A stretch of DNA of 64,000 nt from Eleusine coracana subsp. coracana (Eukaryota; Streptophyta; Magnoliopsida; Poales; Poaceae), in assembly GCA_032690845.1 (NCBI GenBank), contig CM064428.1, positions 22,356,001 to 22,420,000 of the forward strand. Reading direction: 5' to 3'. Under the pieces are notes generated by a model. The model ran no database searches and was not told the origin of the DNA. It was given only the letters and a program-made list of their open reading frames with translations. The position numbers and the translations under genes were made by a program. This document shows, piece after piece, positions 21,055-32,585 of the stretch; within the stretch, counting starts at the first letter, position 1; every line of letters begins with the position of its first letter.

Positions 21055-23200
21055 CTACCAAGAACAAACACGATTACTTGCCTCATGAGTACATATATTG
21101 TTGAGGTCCATGTCACTTGTGGTGGACTTCACTTGATCTTCAAGTAAGCTCATGGTCCACCACCACCACCATCTTCTAGGTCTTGTTCTTAGGCACCTAC
21201 TTGTACTTTGTTGACCTCTCAAATCAACAATGCACTTAGGCACCCATATGCTCTTGACCTTTCTGTTCTTGTTTGGTGGTCCCAAAGCCTTAGCATTCAC
21301 CTTGCCATCCTTATTCCTAAAAAGATTGAAATGTGTGTTCTCATGGAACAAGTTAGCGTTAGGCAAGACAATAGAACTTCTTACCACAGGACAATCCTTG
21401 ATGGTGTGACCATCCTTGAAACACCCTTACAATAGTAGTCGTCGGTGAGAAGGGGTTTGATCTATGCAGGGATGGAATCACTCGTCCCGATGATGTCGAT
21501 GGCGGCGAAATATGAGCCAAGTCCCCGATGGGAGACATTGTTCACAAGGTTTCTTTCAAGAATCTCCTTGTGGATGGCTCTACCACATGTATGCCTTTCG
21601 AAGCCATCCATCACCATCTTTCTCTCTTCCTTGAGCTTGTGATATTCCCCCAAAACAAATGGCTCAAGAGAAGAAACCTTGACCAAGGTGGTTAGTTCAT
21701 CACACATAGTGGAAGCATCACTCTTAGATGAACTAGAGGAGGGAGAGGCAAGGTTATCAACATTGATGGCCTCAAAAGTAAGTTCAAGGGCCTTGTACTT
21801 CTCACAAAGCTCTACATGATCACCCTTGAGTTTGCCATAACTCTTGTTTAGAGCCTCATGAGATGTGACAAGGTCCTTGAGCTCACTCTCAAGCTCACCA
21901 ACATGGTCCTTAGCCAACTTATGCTCTTTCCTTAACACATCCAACATTTTAGATTTCTTGACCACGATGTCACGGGCTTGCTCAAGTATACTCCAAAGCT
22001 CGGCACATGTGAGCTCCTCATCATCGCTGTCGTCGCTGCTCTCATCCTCACTTTCCCCAAGTTGGCTCGCGGCCATGAGGCATGTGGGAGGTGGAGGAAG
22101 AGCTCATGGAAGTGTGGTCTTGATCAAGGCTAGGCCGGCCACTTCTTCATCATCGCTTGAGGAAGAGGACGTGTCACTTGAGTTGTCACTTGTCCACTCT
22201 CGAACAAGGGCCTTGCGTGAGAACTTTTGCTTCTGGTCATGAACTTTGCCTTTGCCTTTGTCCTTGTTGAAATACTTCTTCTTCTTTTGCTTGGCTTTGG
22301 TGTCTTCTTCTTCTTCTTCTTCTTCTTCTTCTTCTTCTTCATCACTTGAGTCTTGGGACTTGAAAGCTTCTTTCTTTGGCTTGGGGCATTCTTGAACAAA
22401 GTGGTTCTTGGACCCACAGTTGAAGCACTTGCCCCTGGACTTGGAGGCAAACTTGTTCTTGAATGTCTTCATCTTCTTCATGAGAAGAGCTAAGTCCTCG
22501 GTCAAGTCATCTTCATCATCATCATCATCTTCTTCAACCTCTGCCTTCTTCTTGCTCATGATAGGCTCTTGCTTCTCGGCTTGAAGAGCAAGGTTGGGTG
22601 GTTGAGGATCATCCAAACCCAACTGGTAGCTCTCGAAGGCTATGATCTTGCCAAGTACATCCTTCATGGTCTTGGTCTTAAGGTCACTTTGCAAGGTGAA
22701 GGTGATGATGGACTCATACTTGGGGTCTTTGAATAGCCTCAAGAATCTTTTTATCACCTCAACAGGCTTTAGCTTGAAGTCATCCCCAAGAGCATTGATC
22801 TCCTCCACTAGTACATGAAAGCGAGAATAAACAATGTTAGCTCTCCCATGAGGCAATCTAGTGAAGCTATCATACTTGTTCTTCAGTATATAGTATCTTT
22901 CCTCTATGATATCACGTACCCTCATGGAGACTCTGAATCTCATTCCAGATACCATTTGCTGTAGAACTTGCATCCAACCTAGCAAAGTCATCCTTAGAAA
23001 TGCATGCAAACAGAGCATTCTTGGCCTTAGTGTTGCACTTAATAAAATTAGGCTCAACCAGGTTCACATCCGCACCAGTCTCATGAGTTACCATCCATAT
23101 CTCCGGATCAAGAGACTCCCGGTAGGCTTGCTGTCTAATACCCGTAGTCCTTCCCATTGAATATGGGAACACTCCCTACCTGTCCTGGCATCCTTACTCA
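21055..23200 (-). pseudogene. Sirevirus-like gag
   Basis: The N-terminal copia gag domain (about 23200-22600) contains W-x-E-I-x-S-L-H-E-G and L-K-N-K-Y-D-S-F. A zinc knuckle C-x2-C-x4-H-x4-C (C-F-N-C ... H-F-V-Q-E-C) lies near 22415-22450. A long poly-Glu run follows (GAA repeats, 22300-22345), then a Ser/Asp-rich acidic part and a helical coiled-coil block (about 21990-21750). A second knuckle-like C-F-K-D-G-H-x3-D-C lies near 21400. There is a frame break near 22915 and an in-frame TGA at about 22104. The protein is long for a copia gag, as usual for Sireviruses. Confidence 0.8.
22296..22345 (-). repeat. Trinucleotide repeat coding poly-Glu
   Basis: A TTC/GAA microsatellite of about 15 units encodes an uninterrupted Glu run in the Sirevirus-like gag. 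Confidence 0.85.
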
Positions 23201-23230
23201 AGGCGGTGAAGCCTCAAAGATGAGCACTTG

Positions 23231-23242
23231 GCTCTGATACCA
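23231..23242 (-). promoter_or_regulatory. Primer binding site of the Sirevirus-like element
   Basis: The minus strand reads TGGTATCAGAGC two bases after the LTR end, complementary to the 3' end of initiator tRNA-Met. Confidence 0.88.
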
Positions 23243-23244
23243 CT

Positions 23245-24833
23245 TGTAAGGACCGAAAGCGTACCGAGAGGGGGGGGCGTGAATCGGTTAGCAGCTCACA
23301 AATCCAAATACTTCAATTCACACTACTTGAGTCTAACAAGCATTGCAACCTAAATAATTCTAGTAGGCCAAGACCCTACACATGCTAGTGTTCATGATGA
23401 TAGCAAGCGTGGAAGCCAAACACACTAGCCTATGTAAGCCACAATTCCACCTAGTTACTAGAGAATATAATTGCGGAATAGTAAAGAGGGGGTCAAGAAA
23501 TGCTCATGATTTTTTCCCAAGGTCTCGGAAGGATGGCGCCTTCCCCTACTCCTGGTTGGACCAATCCCGGCGAAGTCCTGGTACCTCCCGCCACCGATGT
23601 GGAGTTCTCGCCCACGAGCCCGCAATCACTCCCGGAGTAAAGACACGATGCGTGTCACTGCTGCCATCATGGGCGCTCACTGTTTATGCCCCTTTCACCG
23701 GCGGGCTCAAATCGGGTACAAACTGGTGATGACCTTCACAACCAATCATGATAGGCTCAATCACCGACATCTAACCGGTCTAGGTCTCACCATAGACCAA
23801 GAGTAGCAGCCTAGATCACGCCATCAAGGACACCCTAGCCTTTAGATGTGCAAGATGCTCTAGTTACTCCCCTCTAGCACTCTCAAGATATGCAATATCT
23901 CCTCCTAGTGCTCTCCTCTCCTCCTCTTGGCTCTCTCCAAATGCTCCAAGCAATTTCATTGGCCAAGAGAGGTCTCCAAGACTCCAGCAATGAAGTTATA
24001 TAGGTTTTCAACCTCTAACTAGCCATTGCTCCACGAAATCAGCTTTCTGGGCCTACTGACTGGGCTGTTCAGTCACTGCCTGACCGGACCGTCTGGTCAC
24101 TGCAAATCCAAGCACCAACGACTCTGCCCCTCTGCTGACATCCACTGACCGAACCGTCTAGTCAGTTGACCAGACCATCCGGTCTATTTCTCTCTCCCAT
24201 CTAGAAACAATTCATCACTTCGTCCTCGCTGCCCAAGTCCCAGACCTACTCACCGGACCATCCGGTCACTAGGCCGGACCAGCCGGTCTCTAGGTCTTCC
24301 AGACTTGGCAGTTTCCTCGCTGCTCGCCATAGGCTCCGGACAAAACCACTTAGTGACCATACAGTTCGGTCACTATTGACTCCTCTATCCGGTCACTTCG
24401 TCCAGAAGCTGAAACTCCTCGTCCTCGCTTGACTTTGTTTCCTGACTTCTCCGAATTGCTCGTTGGCTTCTCCACTGTCAACTAGTGCCTGTGATTTCAC
24501 CGAGCAACCTTGCACATCACCCACTAGACATGACCTAAGAGAAATGACATAGACCCCCTTGATAATCCGGTTTTTCCTATGGACTCAAAGCCCTAACAAC
24601 TAGACAAGTGTTCCAAACACTTGCTCCATAGCTTCTCCTCAGCTTTGATCCATCTCCATCAACCCTTGGACTCTATCAAGCTCACAAGCCTCCATGCTTG
24701 CGGTCATTCTCATCAATCGCAGAGGGAACCATTATCCATATGATTTGTAGTAGAGTTTAGAGATGATTCCTACATAGACAACACTCGTGTAGATATTAGC
24801 CCACAATTTCATACTTGTCATCTATCACCAAAA
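23245..24833 (-). repeat. Sirevirus-like 5' LTR
   Basis: The minus-strand 3' end (...GGTCCTTACA at 23245) is fixed by the adjacent primer binding site. The other end is estimated at the TTTTGGTGATAG segment near 24830. A cluster of imperfect palindromes occupies about 24080-24410. Confidence 0.7.
24080..24410. repeat. Palindrome cluster in the copia LTR
   Basis: Repeated 14-17 bp imperfect palindromes of the form GACCGGACCGTCTGGTC occur near 24082, 24147, 24168, 24251 and 24273, with decayed copies to 24410. CG-rich palindrome clusters are a described feature of Sirevirus LTRs. Confidence 0.75.
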
Positions 24834-24871
24834 TATTCATACCTAGGGGATCCCATCAATGGTCATGAAGC

Positions 24872-25710
24872 TTACAAATCCTCAAAAAGATCATCGAATT
24901 GGAAAGGGGGCTCTGAAGGTTGAATTTCTTCTTCCTCCGTTGGCTCTGGTCCGGTTGAGGTTTCACTAGACGTGTCATCACATAGGCATAGGTTAGGCTT
25001 AGGTTTTACCAGTGTGGTGACATCAATACTCGACATTGCTTCCTCCTGGAGGGGCATTCTACAATCAGGTAGGAAAGACGTTTTTTCTAGGATAAGGTCT
25101 AAAATAACTCTTCCTTCCTCAGGCATGTTGTGGACGAATGATCCTCTAGCGGTGATGTTGAGGTACAGGGCAGACTCCTTGCTCAAACCCAGGCAAAAGT
25201 GTTGAAGCAACACATGGTCAGGCAGAGAAAAGTCTGGGCAAGAACGAGTTAGCGTGGTAAACCTGGCCCAGGATGCACCTATAGATTCCTTCTCAAATTG
25301 CCAAAAGTCAAGAATGTCTCTTCGTAGGGAGATGATATGTGATATAGGAAAGAATGCGAGGCAAAACTTATCTCGGAGTTCATTCCAATCACCATTCACA
25401 CTCCCGACGGTATGGGCATACCATTTTTTGCATTCTCCAAGAGGGAGAATGGAAATAATTTCCACCACAGAGTTTCTTGTGTCATTCTTCTAATGGTGAG
25501 GCATGCACACAGTTGCTTGAACTCTCGCAAATGATGAAACGGGTTTTCGCTATCTAAACCTAAGAAGGATTGTTCCCAAACCATGGCTATAAAGCCAAGA
25601 TGAAGTTCAAAGCCAGATGAAAGAATTGGGTCCGCTAATTGCGGTGGATCAAAGAACTCACCCTTTGGAGCAGAAAGATTTTGAATGGTGGGTTGCTCCA
25701 TTCGAGAAAA
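24872..25710 (-). pseudogene. Athila gag, N-terminal part
   Basis: From the Met near 25700 (M-E-Q-P-T-I) the protein has the Athila gag pattern: G-F-E-L-H-L-G-F-I, N-P-F-H-H-L-R-E-F, then (after a frame break near 25440) W-N-E-L-R-D-K-F, S-I-G-A-S-W-A-R-F and L-L-Q-H-F-C-L-G-L. The frame closes at 24872 after an acidic tail. Homology to bases 1-576 confirms the family. Confidence 0.83.
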
Positions 25711-25790
25711 CAGGGAAGAAATAAACAAAGAAAATTAAATAGATATGAGGGCAACTAGACTCGAAGACTAACAACAACTGTTCCTCTGCT

Positions 25791-26930
25791 TGTTGGTATT
25801 TTTAACGAATGCAAATGAGTCTACAAGCGCATGGAGGATACCTCTATAGCACTTCACCTTTGGAGTATTCTAATGGTATTAAATTCACAGGGAACGTGTG
25901 CTAATCTTCTATTGTAATCGTCAAGGACACCAAGATAACTATGGCTCGGGTAGAGAGGATCCTAACAGGTAAAAGAGTCCTAATAGAGTAAGTTGACACT
26001 GGGCTGCTTGCATTGGGCATCTGGTTTTGCCCTCCATCCACAGTGCGATTCTGGCCAAGAGCCTACTGCGTAGCCAAACGTGGAGGATTTCAAAGGATAG
26101 ATAGGGCTATCACCACCTACTACGTACCTCTAGCAATCCATGTCCTACGTGATAAACAAAGGCAACCTACGGCCTAGACACCACGCCTATGCTTACGATT
26201 ATTCCCTTAATCTCTACGTACGATGGGCCAAAACTAAGGTTTCTAATTAAATAGAGTGCTGAGTGAGCAAAGTGACTAAGTAAAAAGGAAACTAATAACC
26301 AGAGAAGAATTACGAAGACTTACTTAAAAAGGCAAGAATCCATCAAGGTACAAGCAAAGCAACTAAGTAAAAAGGCCCGAACCTCCTCTCCTGGACTCCT
26401 CCTCACTCTCTCCCGATTTTCTAAATGCTTTGGCAGCGTTGAGCCTTTTGGAAATGAAGTGTTAATTTTATCTTGAGGTGTTGAGAGAGTGAAGCCTTTC
26501 CCTTCCTTTTATAACACTCAAAGGCGGTTGCTGGAGTTGGTAACTTCCACCAAACGTGCACAACCGACCTTGGAGGCACATCAGGAGAAACACGTGGAGG
26601 CGGTGCATAAGAGGGGGACCCACCTGTTCAACCGAACAGGGGTGTTGGGCCCAAAAGGGGTTGTGGGCCCTTGGCCCCTCTCTGCTCTAGGTCCCTAATA
26701 GGTGGCCCCTTGTCCCTCCTCACACTGTAAGGTGGTTGGTTACGTCAGTTTTCTTCTGAAAGTGGACCAGTGAATTCGTATGCTTGGCTCTGATTGGCCG
26801 GAAGTGTGTTTTCTCCCTTGATGATGTGGATCTTCCAATATCTGTGGAATAATTACCTGCAACACATATTTACTAATACTAGTGGAATTTGTTAGTAATA
26901 AACTAACGTAAATATGTGTGACCATCAACA
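25791..26930 (-). repeat. Athila 5' LTR (1140 bp), minus strand
   Basis: The LTR begins TGTTGATGGTC (at 26930, minus strand) and ends AATACCAACA (at 25791). A minus-strand TATAAAAG at about 26505-26513 is a plausible promoter. The last 130 bp are recognisably homologous to the end of the LTR at 7250-8821. Confidence 0.75.
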
Positions 26931-26991
26931 TATGTGGAATTTGTTCTTCAACACATATTTACTAACAAATTCCACTAGTATTAGTAAATAT
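26866..26991. repeat. 33-bp perfect inverted repeat across the LTR edge
   Basis: Arm 26866-26898 lies inside the Athila LTR. Arm 26959-26991 lies outside it and is its exact reverse complement. The spacer is 60 bp. It is a rearrangement scar, not a canonical MITE. Confidence 0.85.
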
Positions 26992-26992
26992 C

Positions 26993-27115
26993 TGGGGCAG
27001 GCCTGATTAAGGTCAGCGTAATCCACACACATCTGCACTATGTTGGTGGTTCACTTTATTGCTTTTATGCAGATAATGGACAGTCTATATTTGGCATTTA
27101 GTGACTGTCAACATG
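26993..27115. other. Scrambled junction with an inverted RT fragment
   Basis: Bases 26993-27036 read on the minus strand as M-C-V-D-Y-A-D-L-N-Q-A-C-P, an RT motif also present in forward orientation at about 27392-27433. Bases 27043-27115 form a 73-bp stretch beginning TGTTGGTGG and ending GTCAACA. I recognise no gene here. Confidence 0.6.
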
Positions 27116-27985
27116 CGCTCATCCTTTTTCCTTTGTGGTAATAAAGACATATTTGGATAGAAACCTTCTGATATGCCGGGTGTTCCAAGGGAAAATGTTG
27201 AGCACAAACTACACGATAAGTCAAACACTAAACCTGTGAGGCAGTGACTTCGATGATTCTCGTAGGACCATAAGGACGTGATTAGAAAACAGATCGGCCA
27301 AGTACTGATGGCTGGTTTTATCAAAGAAGTTTTTCACACCGACTAGTTAGCTAACCCAATTCTAGTGAGAAAGAGGAACAAGGAGTGGTGGATGTGTGTG
27401 GATTGCGCTGGCCTTAATCATGCCTGCCCCAAGGATCCCTTCACTCTTCCTCGCATTGATCAAGTGATCGACTCAACGGCCGGTTGCACTTTATTGTGCT
27501 TCTTAGATGCCTACTTCGGGTACCATCAGATCCCCCTTAACGAATCCAACCGACTAAAGACATTGTTTATTATGCCCTTTAGAGCTTTTTGTTATGCGAC
27601 CATGCCTTTTGGATTGAAGAACGCCGACGCCACTTACCAGCGATCATGCAACGTTGCCTAGATAAGAAGATTGGGAGGAATGTTGAAGCTTACATCGATG
27701 ATGTGGTCATGAAGAGCTGACTCGCCTCCGACCTAATCCAACACTTAGCTGAGATATTTGACAACTTCCGCAAATACAACATGGGGTTCAACCCCGAAAA
27801 ATGTGTCTTCGACGTCCCATCTGGGAAGCTGCTCGGTTTCATGGCCTCGCATAGAGGGATCGAGGCAAACCCAGAAGAGGTCAATGCCATATTGAGGATG
27901 GGCTGTCCGTATTCTCAAAAAGACATCCAGAAGTTGACCGGCTGCATGGTGGCACTTAGCAGTTTCGTGTCATGACTCAGTGTCC
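27098..27985 (+). pseudogene. Tat-c reverse transcriptase
   Basis: This is a decayed RT. W-M-C-V-D-C-A-G-L-N, L-D-A-Y-F-G-Y-H-Q-I, A-T-M-P-F-G-L-K-N-A and the catalytic Y-I-D-D (27691-27702) are recognisable. Stops and frameshifts occur before 27365, near 27660 and near 27718. The sequence is closest to the Tat-b RT at 17515-18192. Confidence 0.83.
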
Positions 27986-29140
27986 AAGGGCTACCCTTTT
28001 TCCGATTGCTTAGAAAGAAGGATTCGTTCATCAGGAACGATGAGGCCCAAAAATCCTTGGATGAGTTCAAGGCCTATATTAGCGACTCGCTGGTGCTGAC
28101 ACCTCCTGAAATGAAGGACACTTTGCAGCTGTACATCTCCACAACCACACACAATGTTAGCACTGTGCTTGCGGTCGAACGGGCAAATGATGGCACGGCT
28201 CAAAAGGTGCAGCGTCCGATGTATTTTGTTAGCGAAGTTCTGTTAGATTCAAAGGTGTGGTACTTCTAGCTTCAGAAGTTAGTTTATGCACTCTTGATGA
28301 CGTCTCGTAAGCTGAAGCATTACTTTGAAGATTACCCAATTGAGGTCCATACGTCTTTTGGACTCGGTGATCTGCTCCATAATCGGGATGCTACTAGAAA
28401 AATTGCCAAGTGGGTTGTATGAAACCACGAGATGCGATCAAGGGCCAAGCGCTATCGGACTGCATCACTGAGTGGATGGAGGTCGAGCTGCCACCAACCT
28501 CGCAAGAATTAACCTACTGGACAATATGTTTTGATGGTTCCTTACAGCTGGAGAGAGCCAGCGCAGGGGTGGTGTTTTCATCCTCAGATGGAACCAAGAT
28601 GAAGTACGTCCACTGCATGCACTTTCGAGCATCTAACAATGTGGAAGAATACGAGGTGCTCCTCTATGGCTTGAGGACGACCATATCACTCGGTGTCAAG
28701 AGGTTGAGCATTTCAATCGACACTTGTAATTAATCAGGTAACCAAGGAGTGGTGCTGCCCGGAGGGAAGCATGGCAACATATTGCGCTGAAGTTCGGAAG
28801 CTAGAAGACAAGTTTGATGGCATCGAGTACAAGCACGTCCTCCGAAAGTACAACGAGGAGGTGGATGAGTTGGCCAAGCTTGGGTCCAGCCAAGGTAAAT
28901 TACCTGACAGAGTATTCCTCGATGAATTATGCAAGCCATCTATGCTGACACAGCAACCCGTGGCATAGGTTGCAACGGACAAAGAGGCAGCACCCCAGGT
29001 GGCTGTAACAGAAGTCGATTGGCACACTCCCTACATCAAATACTTAGAAAAGGGGACCCTGTCGACGGATAAAGAAGAGGCCTTACACATCATACGCAAG
29101 TCCCGATCATACTCCATCGTCAATCATCTACTAAGATAGA
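27986..29140 (+). pseudogene. Tat-c RNase H and second RNase H
   Basis: The RT-linked RNase H (28006-28460) and archaeal-type RNase H (about 28470-28800; F-D-G-S-L-Q-L, N-N-V-E-E-Y-E-V-L-L) are in several frames. The linker with W-H-T-P-Y-I-K-Y-L follows to about 29140. Frameshifts lie near 28268, 28420 and 28733. Confidence 0.8.
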
Positions 29141-30250
29141 ATACCTACAAGGTGTTGCTAAAGTGCTTATCACAGGAGGAGGGCATAGCCATTTTGTGAG
29201 GGATACATGCCGACATATGCGACAACCATGCAGGCCCATCGATGATAGCAAGCAAAGCCATGAGACAAGGATTTTACTGGCCAACTTCGTTCATGGACGC
29301 CAAAGACATTGTTCGAAGGTGTGAGGGATGTCAATTCTTCACCCGACAGAAGCACGTGCCGGCCACCGAGCTGCAGAATATCCCAATAACATGGCTATTT
29401 TGAGTAGGGGGTTTGGACATGTTGGTCCTTTCCAAAAGGCTCAAGGTGGTTTTACTCACCTTTTTGTTGCAGTGGACAAATTTTCCAAATGGACTGAAGC
29501 GAGGCTAATCAGTAAGATCTTAGCAAAGAAGGCCATTGAATTCATGACTGACATAGTGACTCAGTTTGGTGCCCCCCACAAGATCATCACAGACAAAGGC
29601 AATCAGTTCACGACGCAAGAATTTAAGGACTTTGCGGTGAAGATAGGCTTCAAAATCGGCTACGCTTGTGCGACTCATCCGTAGATTAATGGCTAGGTCG
29701 AGAGGGCTAACGGCCTTCTGCCATTCGGAATTAAGCCTCACATATTCAATAGATTGGAGAAGAATGCTCGATGATGGGTTCAAGAGTTACCATCAATATT
29801 ATAGGGACTTAGGACTAATGTTAGCCAGACAATGGGTCACTCGCCATTCTCGCTAGTTTATGGGTTGAAAGCAATGTTGTCGGCTAAGGAGTTGTTACTT
29901 TGCCACAAGTTATAGCGTATGACGAAGAGGTTTCCGACAATGGCAGATGTGATGACCTCCTCTTGCTAGAAGAAAAATGAGACGCTACCCTGATGCGGTC
30001 GGCCAAATATCATCAAAGCCTCTGACGATACAATGACAAGAATGTCAGATCACAGGATTTTGCAGCCGGAGATTTGCAACTAAAGCAAGTACATCCACCG
30101 TCAGCAAGCACAAACTGTCAGCTCCAAGGGAGGGCCCTTTCATCATCAAGGAGGTCACTCGGCCAGGTGCTTACCGATTGATGTACGAGGATGGATCAGA
30201 CCTCCCCAGTTCGTGGTACATAGCTCAGCTACATTGTTTTCACACTTAGC
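29141..30250 (+). pseudogene. Tat-c integrase
   Basis: Recognisable blocks are D-N-H-A-G-P near 29220, C-E-G-C-Q-F-F near 29325, G-P-F-Q-K-A-Q-G-G-F-T-H-L-F-V-A-V-D-K near 29430 and I-I-T-D-K-G-N-Q-F near 29585. A decayed G-x-V-E-R-A-N follows near 29690, and a C-terminal G-P-F-I-I-K-E-V-T-R-P-G-A-Y-R-L tail near 30130. Several stops and frameshifts make it non-functional. Confidence 0.82.
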
Positions 30251-30770
30251 TTCAATAATCTATTTGCTTTTATTTAATTTATTATATCATCAATAATAAA
30301 TACCATGCGGTCATGATAATTCATCATAAAATCTTCAATTGACTGAATTTTATTGTCTTATTCTAGTCATGGCTCAATTTTTGTCTCTAGGTATTACCAC
30401 AACTCGCACATGTTTGACCAAGTGGGTTCTTAGTCTCTAGGGTTCATGTCATTTGTTGAGGACCAAGTTGATTTCCCTAATTTGCATACACTTGACCGAG
30501 TGGGTTCTTAGTCTCCATGGTTCATATCGGTTATTAGCGGGATCGATTTAGAGCACTGACATGCGGCATATATTGGTTGTGAGTGTTTAACATGAGTTCA
30601 TACAATACATAACAAAGCAGTGTGACCCAAGCATTTACTACATTACTAGTAGTGAACCCAGATCTCAAGGATCTGTTTGTCTACAATATTCATTACATCA
30701 TTGGTCATGAATCATAGTTTAACTACAAGTCTACCACCTCCTATTACACTCCTGGTAAGGGATCCAGCTT
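30251..30770 (+). other. Tat-c 3' UTR, proximal part
   Basis: AT-rich non-coding sequence. It contains a duplicated segment of about 70 bp (30407-30545) in which TTGACC-A/G-AGTGGGTTCTTAG occurs twice. The distal part of the UTR is at 54838-55783. Confidence 0.65.
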
Positions 30771-31901
30771 TATTTGATCAACCAAAGCATTGGCTGTATC
30801 TTGAACTTCGACCACTAAGGCTTCGCACTGTTCATCCGTAAGCTCCTCCTAGAAGCCTTCTCCAGTCATATGTCTGAAATATGCGATTTGGCAATAGCCA
30901 ACACTTGAGTGCCAGACTTGCGATACGACTGCAATGCCTTTGAATCTTGCTAGGGACTTCTTGTAGCCGAGTGCTAAGATCACGACACTTCAATGGCCTT
31001 TCTTCTAGCATGGTGTACTGAGCAACCACCTCGGCATCTTTTTGCAAAGCTGCATGAGACCAACGAAGATTTTAGTCACCTTAAATAATTTTCTTTTGCA
31101 AAATCTCATAAGCCTTTTTTGATCCTACAGTGGCGCAACTATCAACATTGGCCTATGAATAAGGACTTGGTGGTAAAGGTAATTCAGGAATAATTGCTTA
31201 CCTCTTAACCGTTTCTCGATTTCGATCTTCTCTACTTCAAGGGTTTTGACTTTTTCCTAGAAATCGTCCTTTAACTTTTGAGTGCGTTTAAAGGACTCTC
31301 CAAAATTATTCACCTCCTCTATTGCTTTCTCGAATTCTTTTTTGCACCTCAGACACCCCCTTTTCTAGCTCGGCATTCCTTTTCTCTTGAACCCTGATTT
31401 TTTCTTGGGCATCTGTTGCATGTAAAATGAGTTGGTAGTCAAGGTCAATAATGTGAAGAGGTTATAACAATGTACCTTCATCTTTCTTTTTCCAGTCAGC
31501 TCTTGATTCGTCCATTTTTTGGAAGCCAGCTTTTAATTTTTCGAAGTCGTCCTACAATTTCTTCGACGCTTGCACTTATTCTTTTAATATGTCATTATGC
31601 CTCTTTGAGACGTCGATCGTGTTGGTTGAAGCCTCAAGTGCCTTCAAACGCTCATTCATCCCAACAATTAGAAGGTCCGAGTTGGCTTCTTCTTTCTTCT
31701 TGGTAGCAAGCTTATTTGATAACTTTGTCAAAAAAGAAAATCTGTGAACATATGGGTCACAATGTGGGCAGATGCTCTTAATATAATAGCATACTAGAAA
31801 TTTTGAATGATAGTTCGTCCACCTAGGATGAACGTGATTGAAGTTCTGAAGCAAGGCGACTTCCTTCAAACCTTTCTTATGCCAACTGATTTTCCGTATT
31901 T
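30771..31901 (-). pseudogene. Tat-c antisense gene, 3' (C-terminal) part
   Basis: The minus strand encodes a Lys/Glu-rich protein with heptad-like spacing (about 31750-31250), suggesting a coiled coil. Stops and frame changes are frequent, and some may be unrecognised introns. It continues the antisense gene whose upstream exons lie at 51398-52418 and 53899-54837, beyond the Tekay insertion. Confidence 0.62.
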
Positions 31902-31906
31902 ATAGC
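31902..31906. repeat. Target site duplication of the Tekay element, left copy
   Basis: ATAGC, repeated at 51393-51397. Confidence 0.93.
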
Positions 31907-32384
31907 TGTCACACCCGATTTTAAGGACAAAACCAGATGCTTATCATATGTGTGCCCAGGAACAAGTTTCACACATATCGACAGTAAAGTGAATAACAGT
32001 ATAACCAATGTCATTAATAAAGCATACCATTATTACATAAATAATTATCTTTGAAGACTAAATCGATGCTCAAACTAAATAGCAGCGGAAGACACCATAA
32101 CACCACAGGCAATCGACCGGGGGCACGCACGCCTAGTAGTAGTTTTCATCAATGTAGTCTATATCTCCATCTTCTGAGCAGCAGTTTATAGTACAACAAC
32201 AAAGGGAAATAGCAAGGGTGAGCACATGCCGTACTCAGCAAGTGGGGGAAAACATGACATGCAAGCTTAATAGAAAAAGGCTAACACAATGGTTCATTTG
32301 CATAAATGAGCACCTACACCTAGTAGAAAAGCCATCCTATTTACTAGGTGAAAAGTTCCCACCAATCATCTCATCTGTCCAACA

Positions 32385-32585
32385 CTACAGGTTAAACCAC
32401 CTGTAACCAACCATGGGTTAAACCGCCCATAGGAAATCACACTACATGTTACACCGCCTGTAGCAAACCATGGGTTAAATCGTCCATATGAAACCACACT
32501 ACAGGTTACACCGCCTGTAGCAAACCATGGGTTAAACCGCCCATATGAATCCACACTATAGGTTACACCGCCTGTAGCAAACCAA
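32385..32585. repeat. Tandem array of alternating hairpins in the Tekay LTR
   Basis: Units of about 57 bp hold two short hairpins: CTACAGG-(8 nt)-CCTGTAG and ATGGG-(8 nt)-CCCAT, with the shared loop TTA[A/C]ACCG. About four of the first and three of the second type are present. The same array is at 41140-41340 in the other LTR. The minus strand is open through it, giving a 19-residue periodic peptide, probably a by-product of the period. Confidence 0.82.

Larger units (their letters stand above)
20994..24833 (-). mobile_element. Sirevirus-like Ty1/copia element, 5' LTR and gag only
   Basis: On the minus strand the order is 5' LTR (24833 to 23245), initiator-tRNA-Met-type primer binding site, and a long gag with two zinc knuckles and coiled-coil parts. 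Pol is absent: the element is truncated near 20994 against the Tat-b 3' UTR. Large gag, coiled-coil and a palindrome-rich LTR fit the Sirevirus group of copia elements. The 5' (right) edge is approximate. Confidence 0.78.
24834..26930 (-). mobile_element. Second Athila element, 5' LTR and gag only
   Basis: On the minus strand there is a 5' LTR (26930 to 25791), a leader of about 80 bp and a gag pseudogene, cut off near 24834 by the Sirevirus-like LTR. The gag and LTR end resemble the first Athila, but it is a different family, since LTR length (1140 against 1572 bp) and U3 sequence differ. Confidence 0.8.

Noticed and set aside
26866..26991. MITE with terminal inverted repeats
   Set aside because: One arm is part of the Athila LTR, and there is no flanking target duplication.
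32385..32585. CRISPR-like array
   Set aside because: Units have no unique spacers, the genome is a plant, and the array lies in an LTR and is duplicated in the second LTR.
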